Assembly (NCBI RefSeq): GCF_905220415.1
Contig: NC_059539.1
Coordinates: 558,001-622,000 of the forward strand
Direction: 5' to 3'
Length of the DNA stretch: 64,000 nt
Source: Colias croceus
Lineage: Eukaryota > Arthropoda > Insecta > Lepidoptera > Pieridae
Each line of letters starts with the position of its first letter. Position 1 is the stretch's first letter. Both the position numbers and the translations under genes were made by a program. Under the pieces are notes generated by a model. That model was not told the DNA's origin and made no database searches. It saw only the letters and a list, made by a program, of their open reading frames with translations. Below, piece after piece: positions 23,858 to 37,248 of the stretch.

Positions 23858-24073
23858 TCTAATATATATTATTATAATGGCGAAAGTTTGTATGGATGTT
23901 TGTTACTCTTTCACGTAAAAACTACTGAACCGATTACAATGAAATTTAGCACACATATAGAGGGTAACTTGGATTAACACATAGGATAGTTTTTATCCCG
24001 GAAATCCCACGGGAACGGGAACTATGCGGGTTTTATTTTACAAACGCGGGCGAAGCCGCGGGCGGTAATCTAG
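23858..24073 (+). mobile_element. Short non-autonomous Helitron
   Basis: TCTAATATATATTATTATAA at the start after an A, gcgggcgaagccgcgggcgg near the end, CTAG at 24070-24073 before a T. Full length, same subfamily as 16083 (reverse). Confidence 0.87.
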
Positions 24074-24881
24074 TACAGTATATGAAGTGGACAGTTATAG
24101 GTACCACACGTTCGCACCGATATACAACTTTTTGTCGCACTTCCCCGCAACTAACTGCATCGTTAGTTTGTTCTAGTAATTCGAGTTTGCTGATCTATTT
24201 TGAATCTTAATTATATTGGCGTCTGGTAAAATGTGATTTGTGATTAAGTTGTGACTTTATGTTGTTGCTCTATTATGTGTAGTTTGAATTATTATCCTTT
24301 CATATTACATGACATAAAAAATTTAATTATATGCTATAGTTAGCTTACATGGAAGGAATCCAATAACAAAATGAATCTGTAACAATTTTCATTCATTTGT
24401 CTCACGGCAAAGCTTCGGAGTCACTGGCCCAATTATGACGAGAGTTTTACTGATTTTGCCTTTTATTATAACTTGTATTGTAACATAATATGTTTTGTTT
24501 ATACTATTTAAATAATACGACAAATCTATTTGAATTCGTATTTTTCAGTTTTGTAGAGCAGTACTTTTAATATTAATTTCTATTATTAAAATTTACTTTT
24601 ACTGATATTAATGTCACTGCAGGATACAAGTTCATGGCCATGTGATATTATCTTACTGAGAAGTGAGAAATTTTATCAAATGCAAATAAACAAGACAAAA
24701 TGTTGCATTCAATTAACATACTTTATGCATTTGATTTCTTTGATAAGTTCCAAATTGATCAGGGCAGAGATAAACATACCAAAAATACAGATAAAACAGT
24801 ATCTAATTAAATTTTGACAAAATGTACACGAAACTGAAGTTTTAAATAATGATAAAATATTTTCCATTGTGCCGATGCATA

Positions 24882-25108
24882 ATATACTACTAATATTATA
24901 AATGTGAAAGTTTGTGAGGATGTGTGTGTGTGTGTTTGTTACTCTTTCACGCAAATTCTACTGAACCGATTACAATAAAATTTAGCACACATGTAGAGGG
25001 TAACTTGGATTAACACAATATATGTTTTTATCCCAGAAATCCAACGGGAACGGGAACTATGCAGGTTTTCCTTTGAAAGCGCGGGCGAAGCCGCGGGCGG
25101 AAAACTAG
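24882..25108 (+). mobile_element. Short non-autonomous Helitron
   Basis: ctactaatattataaatgtg at the left end (first bases decayed), an internal gtgtgtgtgtg run, gcgggcgaagccgcgggcgg and CTAG at 25105-25108. Confidence 0.82.
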
Positions 25109-25704
25109 TTATCTAATAAATTTCAATAAAATGGATTCAAAATTGAATCTTACTCATGCATTCATCAACAAAATATTTTTGTGCAATGATAAACCTCTAT
25201 TCATAGTTTCGTTCAATTCAGATTCGTTCAGCAACTCTTCCGTAAAATACCTACAGACATACAAAGCAATACGTTAATATATAAGTCCATTCCTGTAATA
25301 TTTAATAGTAGTATTAAGAAAATACACTATTATTAGTATAATTACATTCGATATTCCAGCTTTTAAAATCAATCGTAAAACAATATTACCACAAAAGTAA
25401 CGGTATTCTAACAGGTAACAGGTAGATGTTTCGGGGAAGGACATTGTTACCCAATAACCACCCTTGGGTAATTGCTTATAGCTTCAGAGCTGGGAAGTGT
25501 AAAGCTTAACTCATTAATGAAGTGTGAAGTGGTCAGACTCTTGGAGTATGTTTGGTTGGGTTTGTATTTAAATGTTTGATGTAGAAATATTTTTCATGTA
25601 ATTTTGTTGCTGTAAAATGTCATAAAGACATTAGAAAATTCAAATCAAGAGCTTTATGATGCTCTATTTGTTTAAAAAACTCTCACAATTTTTATTACTA
25701 TTAA

Positions 25705-25919
25705 TCTATACTAATATTATAAAGCTGAAGAGTTTGTTTGTTTGTTTGTATGTATGTTTGTTTGTTTGAACGCGCTAATCTCGGGAACGACTGGTCCGAT
25801 TTGAAAAATTCTTTCGGTGTTAGATAGCCCATTAATCGAGGAAGGCTATAGGCTATATATCATCACGCTAAGACCAACAGGAGCGGAGCCACGCGGGTGA
25901 AACCACGCGGCACAGCTAG
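25705..25919 (+). mobile_element. Short non-autonomous Helitron
   Basis: TCTATACTAATATTATAAAG after an A, a run of tttg/tatg tetramers, then cggtgttagatagccc and CTAG at 25916-25919 before a T. Same subfamily as 31918, 60130 and 16556 (reverse). Confidence 0.87.
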
Positions 25920-28341
25920 TTTTCTATGAAAATATTATATTCACGGCTTACGTGTAATTAGCTGTGTAATAAGCGAGGAGGCTATTGTTATATGAATGTA
26001 ATCCTTGAAAAGCTGGTATAAACATACACAAATGGGAGAAAATTACGCTTAAATATTTAAATATGCTTCAATTTTCAATTATTTTTTGACTACCTAACTC
26101 CTTAGTATTCGCTCTCTTTGTAACGACATAGCTGTTTGACCTTAAATATGAAACGTATCTGTGAAGTATTGAGAATTTAAAAAAGCTTCAAAATTACTTG
26201 TCTCAATCTTTAATTAGTTTCTGGAATAATTAGGATCGCATTTGAGATATGTTATCGATAGCTTTCGATCGAGCAGACGGCTGTCAGGCATCGGCCAATT
26301 AACGAAACAGTGTCAGAACGAAATAGGATACTGTAAACTACGTTTTAACATTAATATAGTTGATTGAATGTTGATGTATGAAATATTTCTTGGTTTGAAT
26401 ATTATGATAATTTAATATTGATATATAAATGATAAATAGTTTAGAGCTAGATATTTATAATGTTTTCTCAGAATCACACAGCGTTTATTCTTATCATGCT
26501 TATCATTTAAGATTAAATAAGATTGTAAGTAACATTATATTATGTGACCAAGTTCATTTAACTGTTTGAACTTAAAAGCACCTAGCGTATATACTACGAA
26601 AAGTAATACAATACATACTACTAGTAATAATACAATGTCTTTTGCAGTTGGCATTACAATTTTAAGCTGTATTTATCGAGGATTAAAATAATGTCATATT
26701 ATGATATTGATAAGATTACTTATTTCTCCGTTCTTTACTAACAAATCAGCAATAGTCTCTGACTCAACTAGTTCTATATATTTTACGGCACAAAGTACTT
26801 CGATTGCTGAATGAGATGCTAAAAAGGGGGCTCGGAATAAATAGTACTAGACGGGAGGGAGGGGGCTAGCACCGATATAGATCGACCCAGTTCCCTAACG
26901 ACGTAATTGACGAATGGTGACAAATGACTGTACATCTTACGTGTAGATATTAAGGTCGTTTTTTGATTGTAGGTGAGGTACGAAATATGACAATTTCGGT
27001 GCAGCGTCTGAGTCACCGGTCACTTACCCTCGCGAGTTTAAATAAATCAGTAATTGTTTACTATTGGCTCGTGGTTGAGCTGATGACTCTTATAATGGCT
27101 GCTACTTCTTATGTATCGGGGTAATGGAGTAAAAATACATTTTTTAAATAAACTCCAATTCATAGATAATTGAAAAAGGTGGTTTATAAAAGCTGTTAAT
27201 AAAGCATTAAGCATGGAACAGAAAATTTCACATATCTATTACCTACACTTGATTGATCTGCTTTTTCAAATCGTAACTTTTTATTACCTTGTGATACTTT
27301 TCAAAGTAAAGTGGCACTTTTATGAGCACAAAATTTTATAATGTTTGCCGCCGTGAAATTGTGACGTTCAAATTCAGATCAGACTTAAATATATTGATAA
27401 AGTATCTCAATCTAGAGCCTACCATTAAAGAGGAATATTTTAAAAATTCAAATGAAACTGTTGACTAAAGAAAGAGTCTCTGGTCATTACTTGTTTTTTT
27501 TAATTTAATATATTTTCTTTAGTGTTAAGTTTAAGCTTAAGCTTGGCACTTCTAAGCTCTATTAACAAAAAGGTCTAAGTTAAAATATATTGAATAAATG
27601 ATAATTATAATAAATTGTTAAAATATTACAACAAAACCAACGGGAGAGGTTTATACAAAATCTGTACACTATAAGAACCACATAGCAACACTGTTTGTAG
27701 TTTTCCATATTATAAAAGTTCACGAAATCTTTTGAATGTCAAGTACATTCAGATGACACTGTGTTTAGTCGGAAAACAATGTTTGAGCCAATTAGCCAAA
27801 GGGAGAGATAATATTGGGAGAGGACCGGTTCCAAACTCAGACCCATAGATGCTTTTTCTCGACGCAAATTGGATTAAAAAAATAACAACCATAATACCAC
27901 AAGACATACGGTGCAAAGTCGATTGCTAAATGATACTTTCGACACTGTATCCGCGGAATAACATCGATTATATAAAATAGACCTTAAATTCAAGGAACTA
28001 AAACTCAATATTGATGCTATTTTCCGTTTAAATAGAAACTACCCTCAATGTAAAACAGCCTTTATTTTAATAGAGATTAAGTTGGTATTGATTTAAATTT
28101 GGTAGAGTCTTCCTTGTCCTGCTATATTAACAAAAAGCTAGTATTTACCCGCGACCTCGTCTACCTTGGCATTTAAGTATGAGCTTAGAATACGTTTTAG
28201 GAAGCTTACAAGGTAGCCAACGACATGGATTAAATCGCACTGTATGTAACTGAATGAAATTTCAAGCACATTAAATAATATACCTACCTATTGTAAAACT
28301 ATTTGATTAACAATTGTTTATGTCTATGTTTCTATATCATA

Positions 28342-28522
28342 CTAGCTTACCGCCCGCGGCTTCGCCCGCTTCCTCTAAAACGATTTGAGATTTAAACTAT
28401 CCTATCTCTCAAGTTGGATCGAACTGCACATGGTGTGCGAATTTTATTATAATCGGTTAAGTGGTTTAAGAGTCCATTGAGGACAAACATTGTGACACGA
28501 GATTTATATAGGTATATTAAGA
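28342..28522 (-). mobile_element. Short non-autonomous Helitron, minus orientation
   Basis: Plus-strand ctagcttaccgcccgcggct at the 3-prime terminus; minus-strand 5-prime TCTTAATATACCTATATAAA. A small older remnant (gctagtatttacccgcgacc) lies upstream at about 28137. Confidence 0.82.
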
Positions 28523-29435
28523 TTCGTCTTGAAAGATTATTTTCATATTTTTTGATCATTATCTTTTGTTTATTCTACATCTTAAGGAGGAAAAACATTG
28601 TGATTTAATTATCTTATAACGAATTTACTATAGGAAAACTTCTCCCATGTAGAGCAAAGTCGGGTAGATACACTAGTCTATTTATACAACTATTAGTGAA
28701 GTTCCATCTGAATATGGTGTGATCTTAATTAATCTGAATTCCCTTACAAATGACACATTAGGGCTCATAAAATTTTATTCCTTCCGCGCTCTAATGGTTG
28801 CGACGAATTTGGTGAATTCGACATTTTGTTAATGGCTAACGTTTAAATAATGATGTAGGAACAAATATATTATTATGTATATGTGTTTATTTTAGAACCA
28901 ACGTAGTTGTAAATCCGTAAAACTGTATGTGAAGTTCGAGATATTATGAAATGTAGAGCAGGCTTAACCATCGTTCAAAGAATTAGATTTTGTTCACTAT
29001 TGGAGATTGAATGTAGAAAATTTTTAGTAACTTAATAATGTCTAGCAAAACTGTATAAAAATATACAATTTAGATTTTAGACCGATAGAAATAATTGGAG
29101 GTTCTTATTTCGTTCAAATGTAAAGGTTCTTATTATTCAAATAATTCACATAATCGAATATCATACAAATACCCGTCTATAATGTTACTATAACTGCCTT
29201 TAAACAGATACATAATTATATCGAATCACACAAAGCCACGGTTAGAAACTAGCTAGATATAAGTTTCAAATACATTAAGTTTTTTTAAGATTCACATACA
29301 GTAACTGTCTAGTTTTTTTCTACCTTTTTGATTCGAAGCAACAGCTAAGCAACATCTTACTCATTCATCATACCTACTATCATTAGCTTATGTTCAACAC
29401 GAAAACGTTAATCAAATTGGAGATGAAATACTTTA

Positions 29436-29663
29436 TCCATACTCATAATATTATAAATGCGAAAATCTGTTACTCAATCACGCCTTATTTACTGAACCAA
29501 TTTACATGAAATTTGGTATAGAGATATTTTGATACCCGAGAAAGGACATAGGCTACTTTTTACTCTGGAACATAGAATAGATTTTATCCCGGAAATCCCA
29601 TGGGAACGGGAACTATGCGGATTTTTTTTGACTGCGCGGGAAAAGCCGCGGGTGGAAAGCTAG
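29436..29663 (+). mobile_element. Short non-autonomous Helitron
   Basis: TCCATACTCATAATATTATA at the start after an A, gatacccgagaaaggacat inside, CTAG at 29660-29663 before a T. The GC block reads gcgcgggaaaagccgcgggt, with a changed centre. Confidence 0.85.
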
Positions 29664-29986
29664 TACTTTATAACTCATAAAGACGAGATTTACGTTGAAA
29701 CGTTACGCACATAAGACGTTTCTTATAAAATTAAAATATACCTATTAAAATAATATAATCTGTTGTTTATCTTCGTCCTTACATTTGTTATAGGCTCATT
29801 CATTTTTTTACATTAACTTTACAAATAAAACATTTTTACTGAGTAGGCAGCCCTATTCCAGGGCATACAGTTTTTCTGAGTGTCGACCGCTCTGGTTACA
29901 TATCGCATACCAGGGCTGGACATGGTGTGTGGTACAAGTAATAAGCTGATACGCCTTATGATTAATAACCTAATATTTATTGCAAA

Positions 29987-30175
29987 TCCATACTAATATT
30001 AGAAATGCGAAAGTAACTCTGTCTGTCTGTCTGTTACTCAATCACGCCTAAACTACTGAACCAATTTGCATGAAATTTGGTATAGAGATATTTTGATACC
30101 CGAGATATCTCCATACCAAACATAGGCTACCTTTTATTGCGAAATATGTACCACGGGCGAAGCCGGGGCGGCTAG
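29987..30175 (+). mobile_element. Short non-autonomous Helitron with an internal inverted patch
   Basis: TCCATACTAATATTAGAAAT at the start, gggcgaagccggggcggctag at the end (CTAG 30172-30175). At 30105-30120 the usual aaagg is replaced by atatctccataccaaa, an inverted copy of tttggtatagagatat at 30076-30091 with one mismatch. Confidence 0.85.
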
Positions 30176-31917
30176 TAGGTACCTACAATATAAAAATTTA
30201 AATATTTATGTCGAAACTACTAACCTGATAGGGTAAATAAAAAACTTTTTCTATAATGCGAGCACGAGCTTTTGTAATTTTTAAAACTATTTAAATTGAT
30301 AATAAAACACAAAGTGAATGACTCTATATTTTCTATAATTTTTATTAATATCATTCGTTACTTTTTTATATTTATCTTGTCTTTCACTCTGGGCAAATTT
30401 AAGTTTAACAATAATATCATAGAATCTTCATAGAATTAAGCTTTCGAGTACGAACACGTATCATTCTTATTTTTATAATGCTCACTTGAAAAATATAATG
30501 TATTGTCGTCATATCTGCATATTAAAAGACTAATCAACAAAACAGTAAATTTTCTACACTAAAGATCACTAGCACAACTAGAAATAAGATTATTGATAAG
30601 CTAATAGAGATCTTTACGGATCCCAGCGCAGCGGCTCGGAGCTTGTGGGTCACGTACCGCGTACATACCACTGCTGAATATGGTATGGTACAAGGCATAG
30701 GATTTAGCAGGAGGTTTGATTATTTTATTTATTATTTTTTTTTCGATGGCGAAGGTAAGTATCCTTAGGATTTATTTTAAGTAGAATTTTAGAATTTAAA
30801 ATTTTCAATAAATAAGCAATTTAAGTGTGTGTTTTTGCTATAGTTTAGAGTTGCTGTAGATTTCCCGGGCTTTTCGTAATAAGTGCTTATTGTTCAGAAT
30901 AAAATAGAAGACCTGAACACTAATTATTATCAATATTCAGCCCCCCTAGCCAAGTGGCTTTCTGTTAGCGTAGGTTTCCTTATATTCGCTATTACATAAT
31001 ATCACATGTAAATCTTTTAACCCCTGACAAAGTAAAATAAAACGTACGACATAAACGCTTTTTTCTCATTCCTTAATGCTCCAAATAAAGGTGTTTACTC
31101 AACAAACAGCGCCCTAAATGTTCGTGCGGCACGATCGAGTAATTACACCGCAGTGTGTGGCCGGACCTTTATATTTTGAGTCAATTGAAGACGTCAAATT
31201 GTTAAAAAATACATCGCCAAGAAGCCCACACCGTAGTTCGAACAGGTTAAAGTGTGTGAAATATTTTTTCAGATTAGGATAAGAAGTACTTAATATATTG
31301 TGTCAACTGAGTTCTCTACATTTGTAGGTATAAAATTTTCAGTTAATCTATTTGAGAAGTTTTTGGAGTAACAAAGAAAACGATAGATACCTTGCTTCAT
31401 AGCTATGTTTGCCATCTTCAGTAACGAATTCGCAGTAGTTAGTGACTTTTAGAAGTTATAAACTGGACACTTCACTATAAATTCCTATAAGATAGCTTAT
31501 AGGTAACTGTATCTTATATTATTTACTTAATAAACAAGGAACTATTAAAACATGGTCAAATGGGAGACAAAAGGAAACAATAAAATAATGAGAGCTTTAA
31601 CAAAACAACCATATAACATGTTAACGATCGACCCACTCGTATTGTCGTGTGGAAATAAATGACCCATTTCTAAGATAATTATAGTCTAGAAGTTTAGAAC
31701 TATCTGTGTGTCTGTGTGTGTGTTATTTATTACCTGTTGTTCTTTTGTAAAATATAAATGAAACAGTACATGACATGACAACATGAAACCAAAAAAGTGG
31801 TACTGATAAATTTTTCTTAATAGACGACAAAATACGTATTTTTTATGTGAACAAGCATATTTGTGTATGTGTATTTTACAATTTTAAATACGATTCGTTT
31901 AAAAGAATTAAATTAGC

Positions 31918-32161
31918 TTTACTAATATTATAAAGCTGAACAGTTTTTTTGTTTGAACGCACTAATCTCGGAAACTACTGGTCCGATTTGAAAAATACTT
32001 TCGGTGTTAGATAGCACATTCATCGAGGATGGCTATAGGCTATATAAAAATATATAGTTCCCTTTGTAAAGTTAAAGTAAAAAAAAATTGAATGAGCCTA
32101 TAACATACGCTAGGACCAACAAGAGCGGAGCACTGCGTGTAAAACCGCGGAGCACAGCTAG
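31918..32161 (+). mobile_element. Helitron copy with internal insertion
   Basis: Left end actaatattataaagctgaa (terminal TC lost), cttcggtgttagatagc-type block, CTAG at 32158-32161 before a T. Compared with 25705 it carries about 60 extra bases around 32045-32105 (A- and T-rich). Confidence 0.78.
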
Positions 32162-33114
32162 TTAGATATAAAAAGAGACCACTAAAAGCTAAAATAATAC
32201 AATCGTTTACTGGCGAAATAAAAGTTGAGCACGCGTAGAAATAATTCTTCCTTAATCCTCTGTAAGATATCACTATTTTGTTTGTCCCATTGTATAACCG
32301 TAACGTTTAAATATGAAAAAGTTTCTAATCCAACCTAAGTACTTAATATTTATGTCTACTTAACAATATAATCATTGACTTGACGGTTACTCTTATTTGT
32401 AAGTTGTAATAATTCCGTAACAATAAAACCCCAATAAAAGTCTTTAAATTCATCTAAAGCCTTTTACATACATTCCTGTTCTAGTAAGAACTTTTACGAT
32501 GTATTTTTCGAACGTTAATACTAAAGCAGCATTGTACAGCACGCTCCCAGTCATTTGTTACTAGTTTGAAATATTACGATCGATAAAAGTTTAGATATAT
32601 TACGTTTAATGTAAATTTCTTTGTGACTCACACAATAACGTGTCTAAAACTTTCTACTCACAATCGGAGGCAGTATCGTAAATCGATGGTACAGGGATAT
32701 ATAGCACATTTCTACTCCTAAATGACATCTTATTACAATGGGATAGGGTATACAATTGTGTATCAGAAGGCTGTATTCCCCATTAATGAAACGCGAAGGA
32801 ATGATGAATTCACTTGGAGATATTTTAATGAATGCACAGAATCTCGTAATGTCCGTTTTTAATGGGAAATGTTTTCTTGGATTTCGAGTTATTTAAACCG
32901 GGTTTCTCTTATTGCGTAAATATTATCGTCCTGATTATAAAATTGAGGAAAATGAGATGGCTTTTAGCACTGTACTTATGTAATGGCGCGTCTCCAAAGG
33001 TAAGTATCGAACATTTTTCTGATTATATAGACCTGTATTTTAATCCCTATATCTATATATTAAAATAGATCAATCTAGCAGGGCTGTGAAGTCACGTGAA
33101 TATAATATACCCTT

Positions 33115-33247
33115 TAACAACATAATCAATACTAGTTACATAAAGTGGAAGAGTTAATTCGACGGCGCTGGTATCAGAAATAAATGGACCGATCTCAAAA
33201 ATTTCACCGTTAGATATGTCCCACGGGCGAAGCCGGGACGGACAGTC
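33115..33247 (+). mobile_element. Degenerate Helitron 3-prime half
   Basis: Only the aatggaccgatctcaaaaat block and the tcccacgggcgaagccggga block remain, ending gacagtcagt in place of ccgctagt. Confidence 0.55.
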
Positions 33248-34409
33248 AGTTAACTATATTCAAAAATGAATATATACGTATATCTCCAACGGTATATCCG
33301 CTAACTCTACCAAAACATATTTGTTGTTTGTAAAGCAAATCAAAACGCACAATCTCACCATTTCCCGTATGACCAAAACACCTGTTACAAACCTCATTTT
33401 GACAGTAAGCAATATGTCATCCGCAACAGATTATAAATCATACAATAACTGTGTGAATAAATTTGAATTTCTATTAACTCGCAAACACGCCTGTTTTCCA
33501 TGGGTTTACGACTTCACAAGTCTCTTTGATTTAATGAACAGCACATCATGCTGGTGCAGTCATTTTGTTTTATTGTTGTGACAACCACTGTTGGTGTTAT
33601 ATTGAAAGAAGAAGAAGGAATTATATACAAAGTATACAGATATTAAGTAGGGGTCAAATTCTTTGCAAATATTGCGTGTTTTACATTATAATGTCGTTGT
33701 AAAAAGATGCGATTTCTTTAATTTAGATGAATTCAATTAAGTCGGTTAATAAAGAGCAAATTAAATTATTTCAAAAAAATATAATTCAAGCTAGACAGTG
33801 ATAATAGAATGGATTTAATAAATAATAATATTTAAAATTATAATGCATTGGGTGATTTGAACAGAGTAGCTACTAGCTAACCATAGAGTTTCTTGCTGAT
33901 TCTTTTCAGAAGCGACATTCCAAATCGTTAGTAGTTTTTATTGAGTACTCATAAACACACAAAGTTTACATGAATCAAAACGTTTCGAGTTTGATTATCA
34001 ATAATCCCATTTAAATAATACTGATCGTTAAATCTTAGTAAAAATGTAAAGCACGCAAGTATGTCAGATGCACAAGTAATGTTCAAACGTAATGACGGTA
34101 ATGCGATACCAATCTCGACCGGTTTGCCGAGTCGGTTATCAGTTTCATAAGCAAAGTATTATGGATAATCACGTGGGATAGGAGGAGAGGCGATTGAGTT
34201 CGATTTTGAAGTGAAGTCTTTAGGCGCGTTGAGAGTAAAATTTCAAGGTCGCGTCATGGCAATACCGTCACGTCATAGATTAAGACGACGATTTTGGTAC
34301 CTCTGAATATTGCCAAAGAAGTTTCACTTTTGACACGTATGCTCGGCACACACGCTCTTTATTATACATATTAACTGCTGGGCAGTGCGGCTGCATTTAC
34401 AATAGCAAT

Positions 34410-35042
34410 TAGTGTTGCCCAAATGCAAGAACAAGACGAGACTTAGCCAGTCTTGGTCTTGGTCTTGCGCCAATACATCTGGTCTTGGTCTTGCGCCAAT
34501 ACACCTGGTCTTGGTCTTGGTCTTGGTCTTGCGCTCCCAGTCTTGGTCTTGGTCTTGGTCTTGCAGCAAGAGTCTTGCAAGTCTTGCAAGTCTTGCAATT
34601 ACCTATTAGTCTATTACTATTTATTAAAGTTTACTTTAAATCTTAGAAAAACGTTTTAGAATTGGAACATTGTGAGCTTGAATTAACATAGCCATAGTAA
34701 AGATCAAGCAGATTAATAAATAACTAGTAATGCGCATAGGTCCAGTTTTTCATATTCTTTGATACAGTTTTTTGCGTCTCATAGAATTCCTAAGCGTACC
34801 TACCTAGTTATACACCGAACTGTTACACCTAACTACTCAGTGAAATAGCGCTAAGTCCTAGCTGCAAGACGCAAGAGTCTTGCAGGCTATGTCTTGTTCT
34901 TGCTCAAGTCTTGCACGGTCAGTCTTGGTCTTGGTCTTGCTAAAAATACGCGGTCTTGTTCTTGGTCTTGGTCTTGTAAAAACGCAAGACGCAAGACGCA
35001 AGACCAAGACTGCAAGACCAAGACTGAATTTGGGCAACACTA
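34410..35042. mobile_element. hAT-type non-autonomous element (633 bp) rich in TCTTGG repeats
   Basis: A perfect 15-bp terminal inverted repeat TAGTGTTGCCCAAAT (34410-34424 and complement 35028-35042) is flanked on both sides by the 8-bp duplication atagcaat (34402-34409, 35043-35050). An 8-bp duplication and TAGTG-type ends are the hallmarks of hAT transposons. Inside each end lie arrays of the hexamer TCTTGG and related gcaagac units, partly in inverted orientation. No transposase is encoded; open frames through the arrays are repeat artefacts (DQDQDQ or SWSW peptides). The repeats sit where hAT transposases usually bind subterminal motifs, so they could be binding sites (inference). Confidence 0.9.
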
Positions 35043-36339
35043 ATAGCAATGTCGTGTCGCAGATAATATGACGTGCAGGATATGGAGATTTTTACTGTAG
35101 AAAATGCCAATTAAATAGGTAATACCTAATCTAGGGTTGACCATTTACATGGGTTTTAATTTATATATTAGGTTCTAATTTGTTATCTAATAATATCACC
35201 AATATGTTTGCAAGGCAAGAAAGAGACTAGAGATCTTATTGGGACCAGGTTAAGTATCGGCCAATTATTTTGATTACCCTGAATAAACAGGCAGACAAAG
35301 ATTTTTTATTAATTGTTAATAGATAGAAACTGTTACAAACAGACGCTTCAATTTATTTATAGTTACAAATCAACCATTAACCTTTTTGTCGTTAATATTC
35401 TCAATGAAAGGCAACTCAATTACCATTCACAAAAAAAACCTTTTAATTTCTCACGTATCATTGATGAGCACATGTTTGAACTCGACTAATATTCGTGGAC
35501 ATATTAATAATGAACAATAAATTTAGTCTGATCAAGCGATTAGTGGCCCGTTCCTTGAGATGGTTCCCACGCGTCGAGTGTCAAGTGGATACTGGTACAG
35601 ATTAAAAATGCATGTCATATTTTTATTTTGGATTATCTGAGTGAGAAAGGGTTGAATTTGATTGTTATTATGAGTGATGAAAAGTATTCATATACTTATT
35701 TCCATTTAATTTTAGTTAGAATATGAGAAATAGAAATGTCTGACTTTGGTCGTATTTATTTATTTATTAGGATTGATTTCAAAGCTACAATATGATGCTA
35801 GAAAATAGTATGCGGATAGGTGTCTGCTGTTACATTAAAAAAATCTAGTCCTGCTTTATTGGCCTTTTCTTTATAAATTATATAATTTCTATTTACTTAT
35901 ATCGGATGCATTTATGTAATTAAAAAGTTACTATTGTAACCATCGTGGGTTCCTTAATAGGGCCATAATACACAAATCATTTAAAATAATGAAGAAGCGG
36001 TGAAATGCTTTGACTATAATTAGAGCGTCAAAGCCTTTTGTAATTATGAGTGATGATGTTACATTTTACGACACGTTGTTCAGATGCTCCTTGAATTGTA
36101 CAAGAAAATCAAGCTGCTCTTGCAAAAAAATATGTACTTTAAATATCCGTCGGAATAAAGATTGCTAATACGATGCAAGCTTTATTTCAGTAGTTCAAAC
36201 TATTTCATAATTAAATATAGGAAAATTTTGGTTATTAAAAAATCTTAATTTACTTTTCGATTAAAAAACGCGCTCAAAATATCTTCGCCATTTATTATTT
36301 GACTTAGCGCCTATAGCAAAAGTTTATGTTTTCAGTATA

Positions 36340-36648
36340 ATGGAGGATCTAATTTATCAACTTTTGATATCTATCAGCCCTAATTCAATTGAATCCACGG
36401 AATCTAATTTGATATTAAACAAAAAATCATCGGAACCATTGTTAATTCAAGACGCACGGAACCCTAATATGGCGGAGATAACGAGCGGCCGTAAGAGGTA
36501 CAATCGACACTTGCCTTTTGTGTGGCAACACTACAGAAATATCCAATTTGTTGGAAGTGACTGGGTGGCTATAGTTACAGAAAATATACTGTTTTATTGG
36601 TACGATTGCGTTTTCAAGGATAATGATGATTTTGCTAAGAAGTATTAA
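36340..36648 (+). CDS. Unrecognised 102-codon open frame, doubtful
   Basis: The ATG at 36340 (context gtataatgg) opens a frame beginning MEDLIYQLLISISPNSIEST with a more ordered C-terminal half (HLPFVWQHYRNIQFVGSDWV). No domain recognised, no paralogue in the window, no clear splice sites or poly(A) signal. The composition is slightly GC-richer at 36450-36540 than its surroundings. It could be a decayed transposon or retrocopy fragment, a lineage-specific small gene, or chance; the last is likely. Confidence 0.2.
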   Translation: MEDLIYQLLISISPNSIESTESNLILNKKSSEPLLIQDARNPNMAEITSGRKRYNRHLPFVWQHYRNIQFVGSDWVAIVTENILFYWYDCVFKDNDDFAKKY

Positions 36649-37092
36649 TTATAAAATTAGGGTCAATAGTAAGACTGTAAGCAATTAGCACTCACTAGTT
36701 GAGACAATATAAGATTAAGATACTAAAGAACGAACATTATCCCATATTCCCATTGTATATTGTATGAGTCTTGCTTGTAATCAGAGTTATTACAATTATA
36801 ATGTTACTCTATTTAACGTCCTTATTATTACGAATTATTTTATAATTTAAAACGTCTTATAGTAGATTTAACAGTGTTTATACCCAAAATAGCTAGAAAG
36901 TTCAGACATAGTTTTCAATTATTTTTAAACTTAAAAATCATCTGTCTAATCGTCTTCTATATTTAATAGAAGCTTGATAAATCACTAAACAATAAACATC
37001 CGAGGTTAAAGAACCTATTGTTTGTGTTAAAAATTCGCTGTTTACATAGTACCGTCTGAGTTATTTCAACCGCGTCACTAAAATACCCATCC

Positions 37093-37248
37093 TTAAACTT
37101 CGTGTTTACCGCCCGTGGGAGCTGCATCATTAGCGGCTACCGAATATGGCGATCTTTTTATAATTCCATCGATGATGGCTTTTTGTTGACGCGTAATGAT
37201 CTTAGATTCCAGAGGACGAGGTATCACACTAACAAGCTTCTGGACCAT
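37093..37248 (-). pseudogene. Protein-like 51-codon frame, possible retrocopy or nested exon
   Basis: On the minus strand the frame starts MVQKLVSVIPRPLESK and ends APTGGKHEV at a taa (37093-37095). It is GC-richer than the intron around it and has a balanced, protein-like composition, unlike the Asn/Lys/Ile/Phe-rich chance frames nearby. No convincing splice acceptor precedes the ATG and no poly(A) signal was found close by. Family unknown. It may be a fragment of a processed copy, the last exon of a nested gene, or a conserved non-coding island that happens to be open. Confidence 0.25.

Noticed and set aside
34324..35071. Several open frames with SWSWSW or DQDQDQ peptides on both strands
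   Set aside because: These are translations of the TCTTGG hexamer arrays in the hAT-type element, open because a 6-bp repeat without stops is open in any frame.
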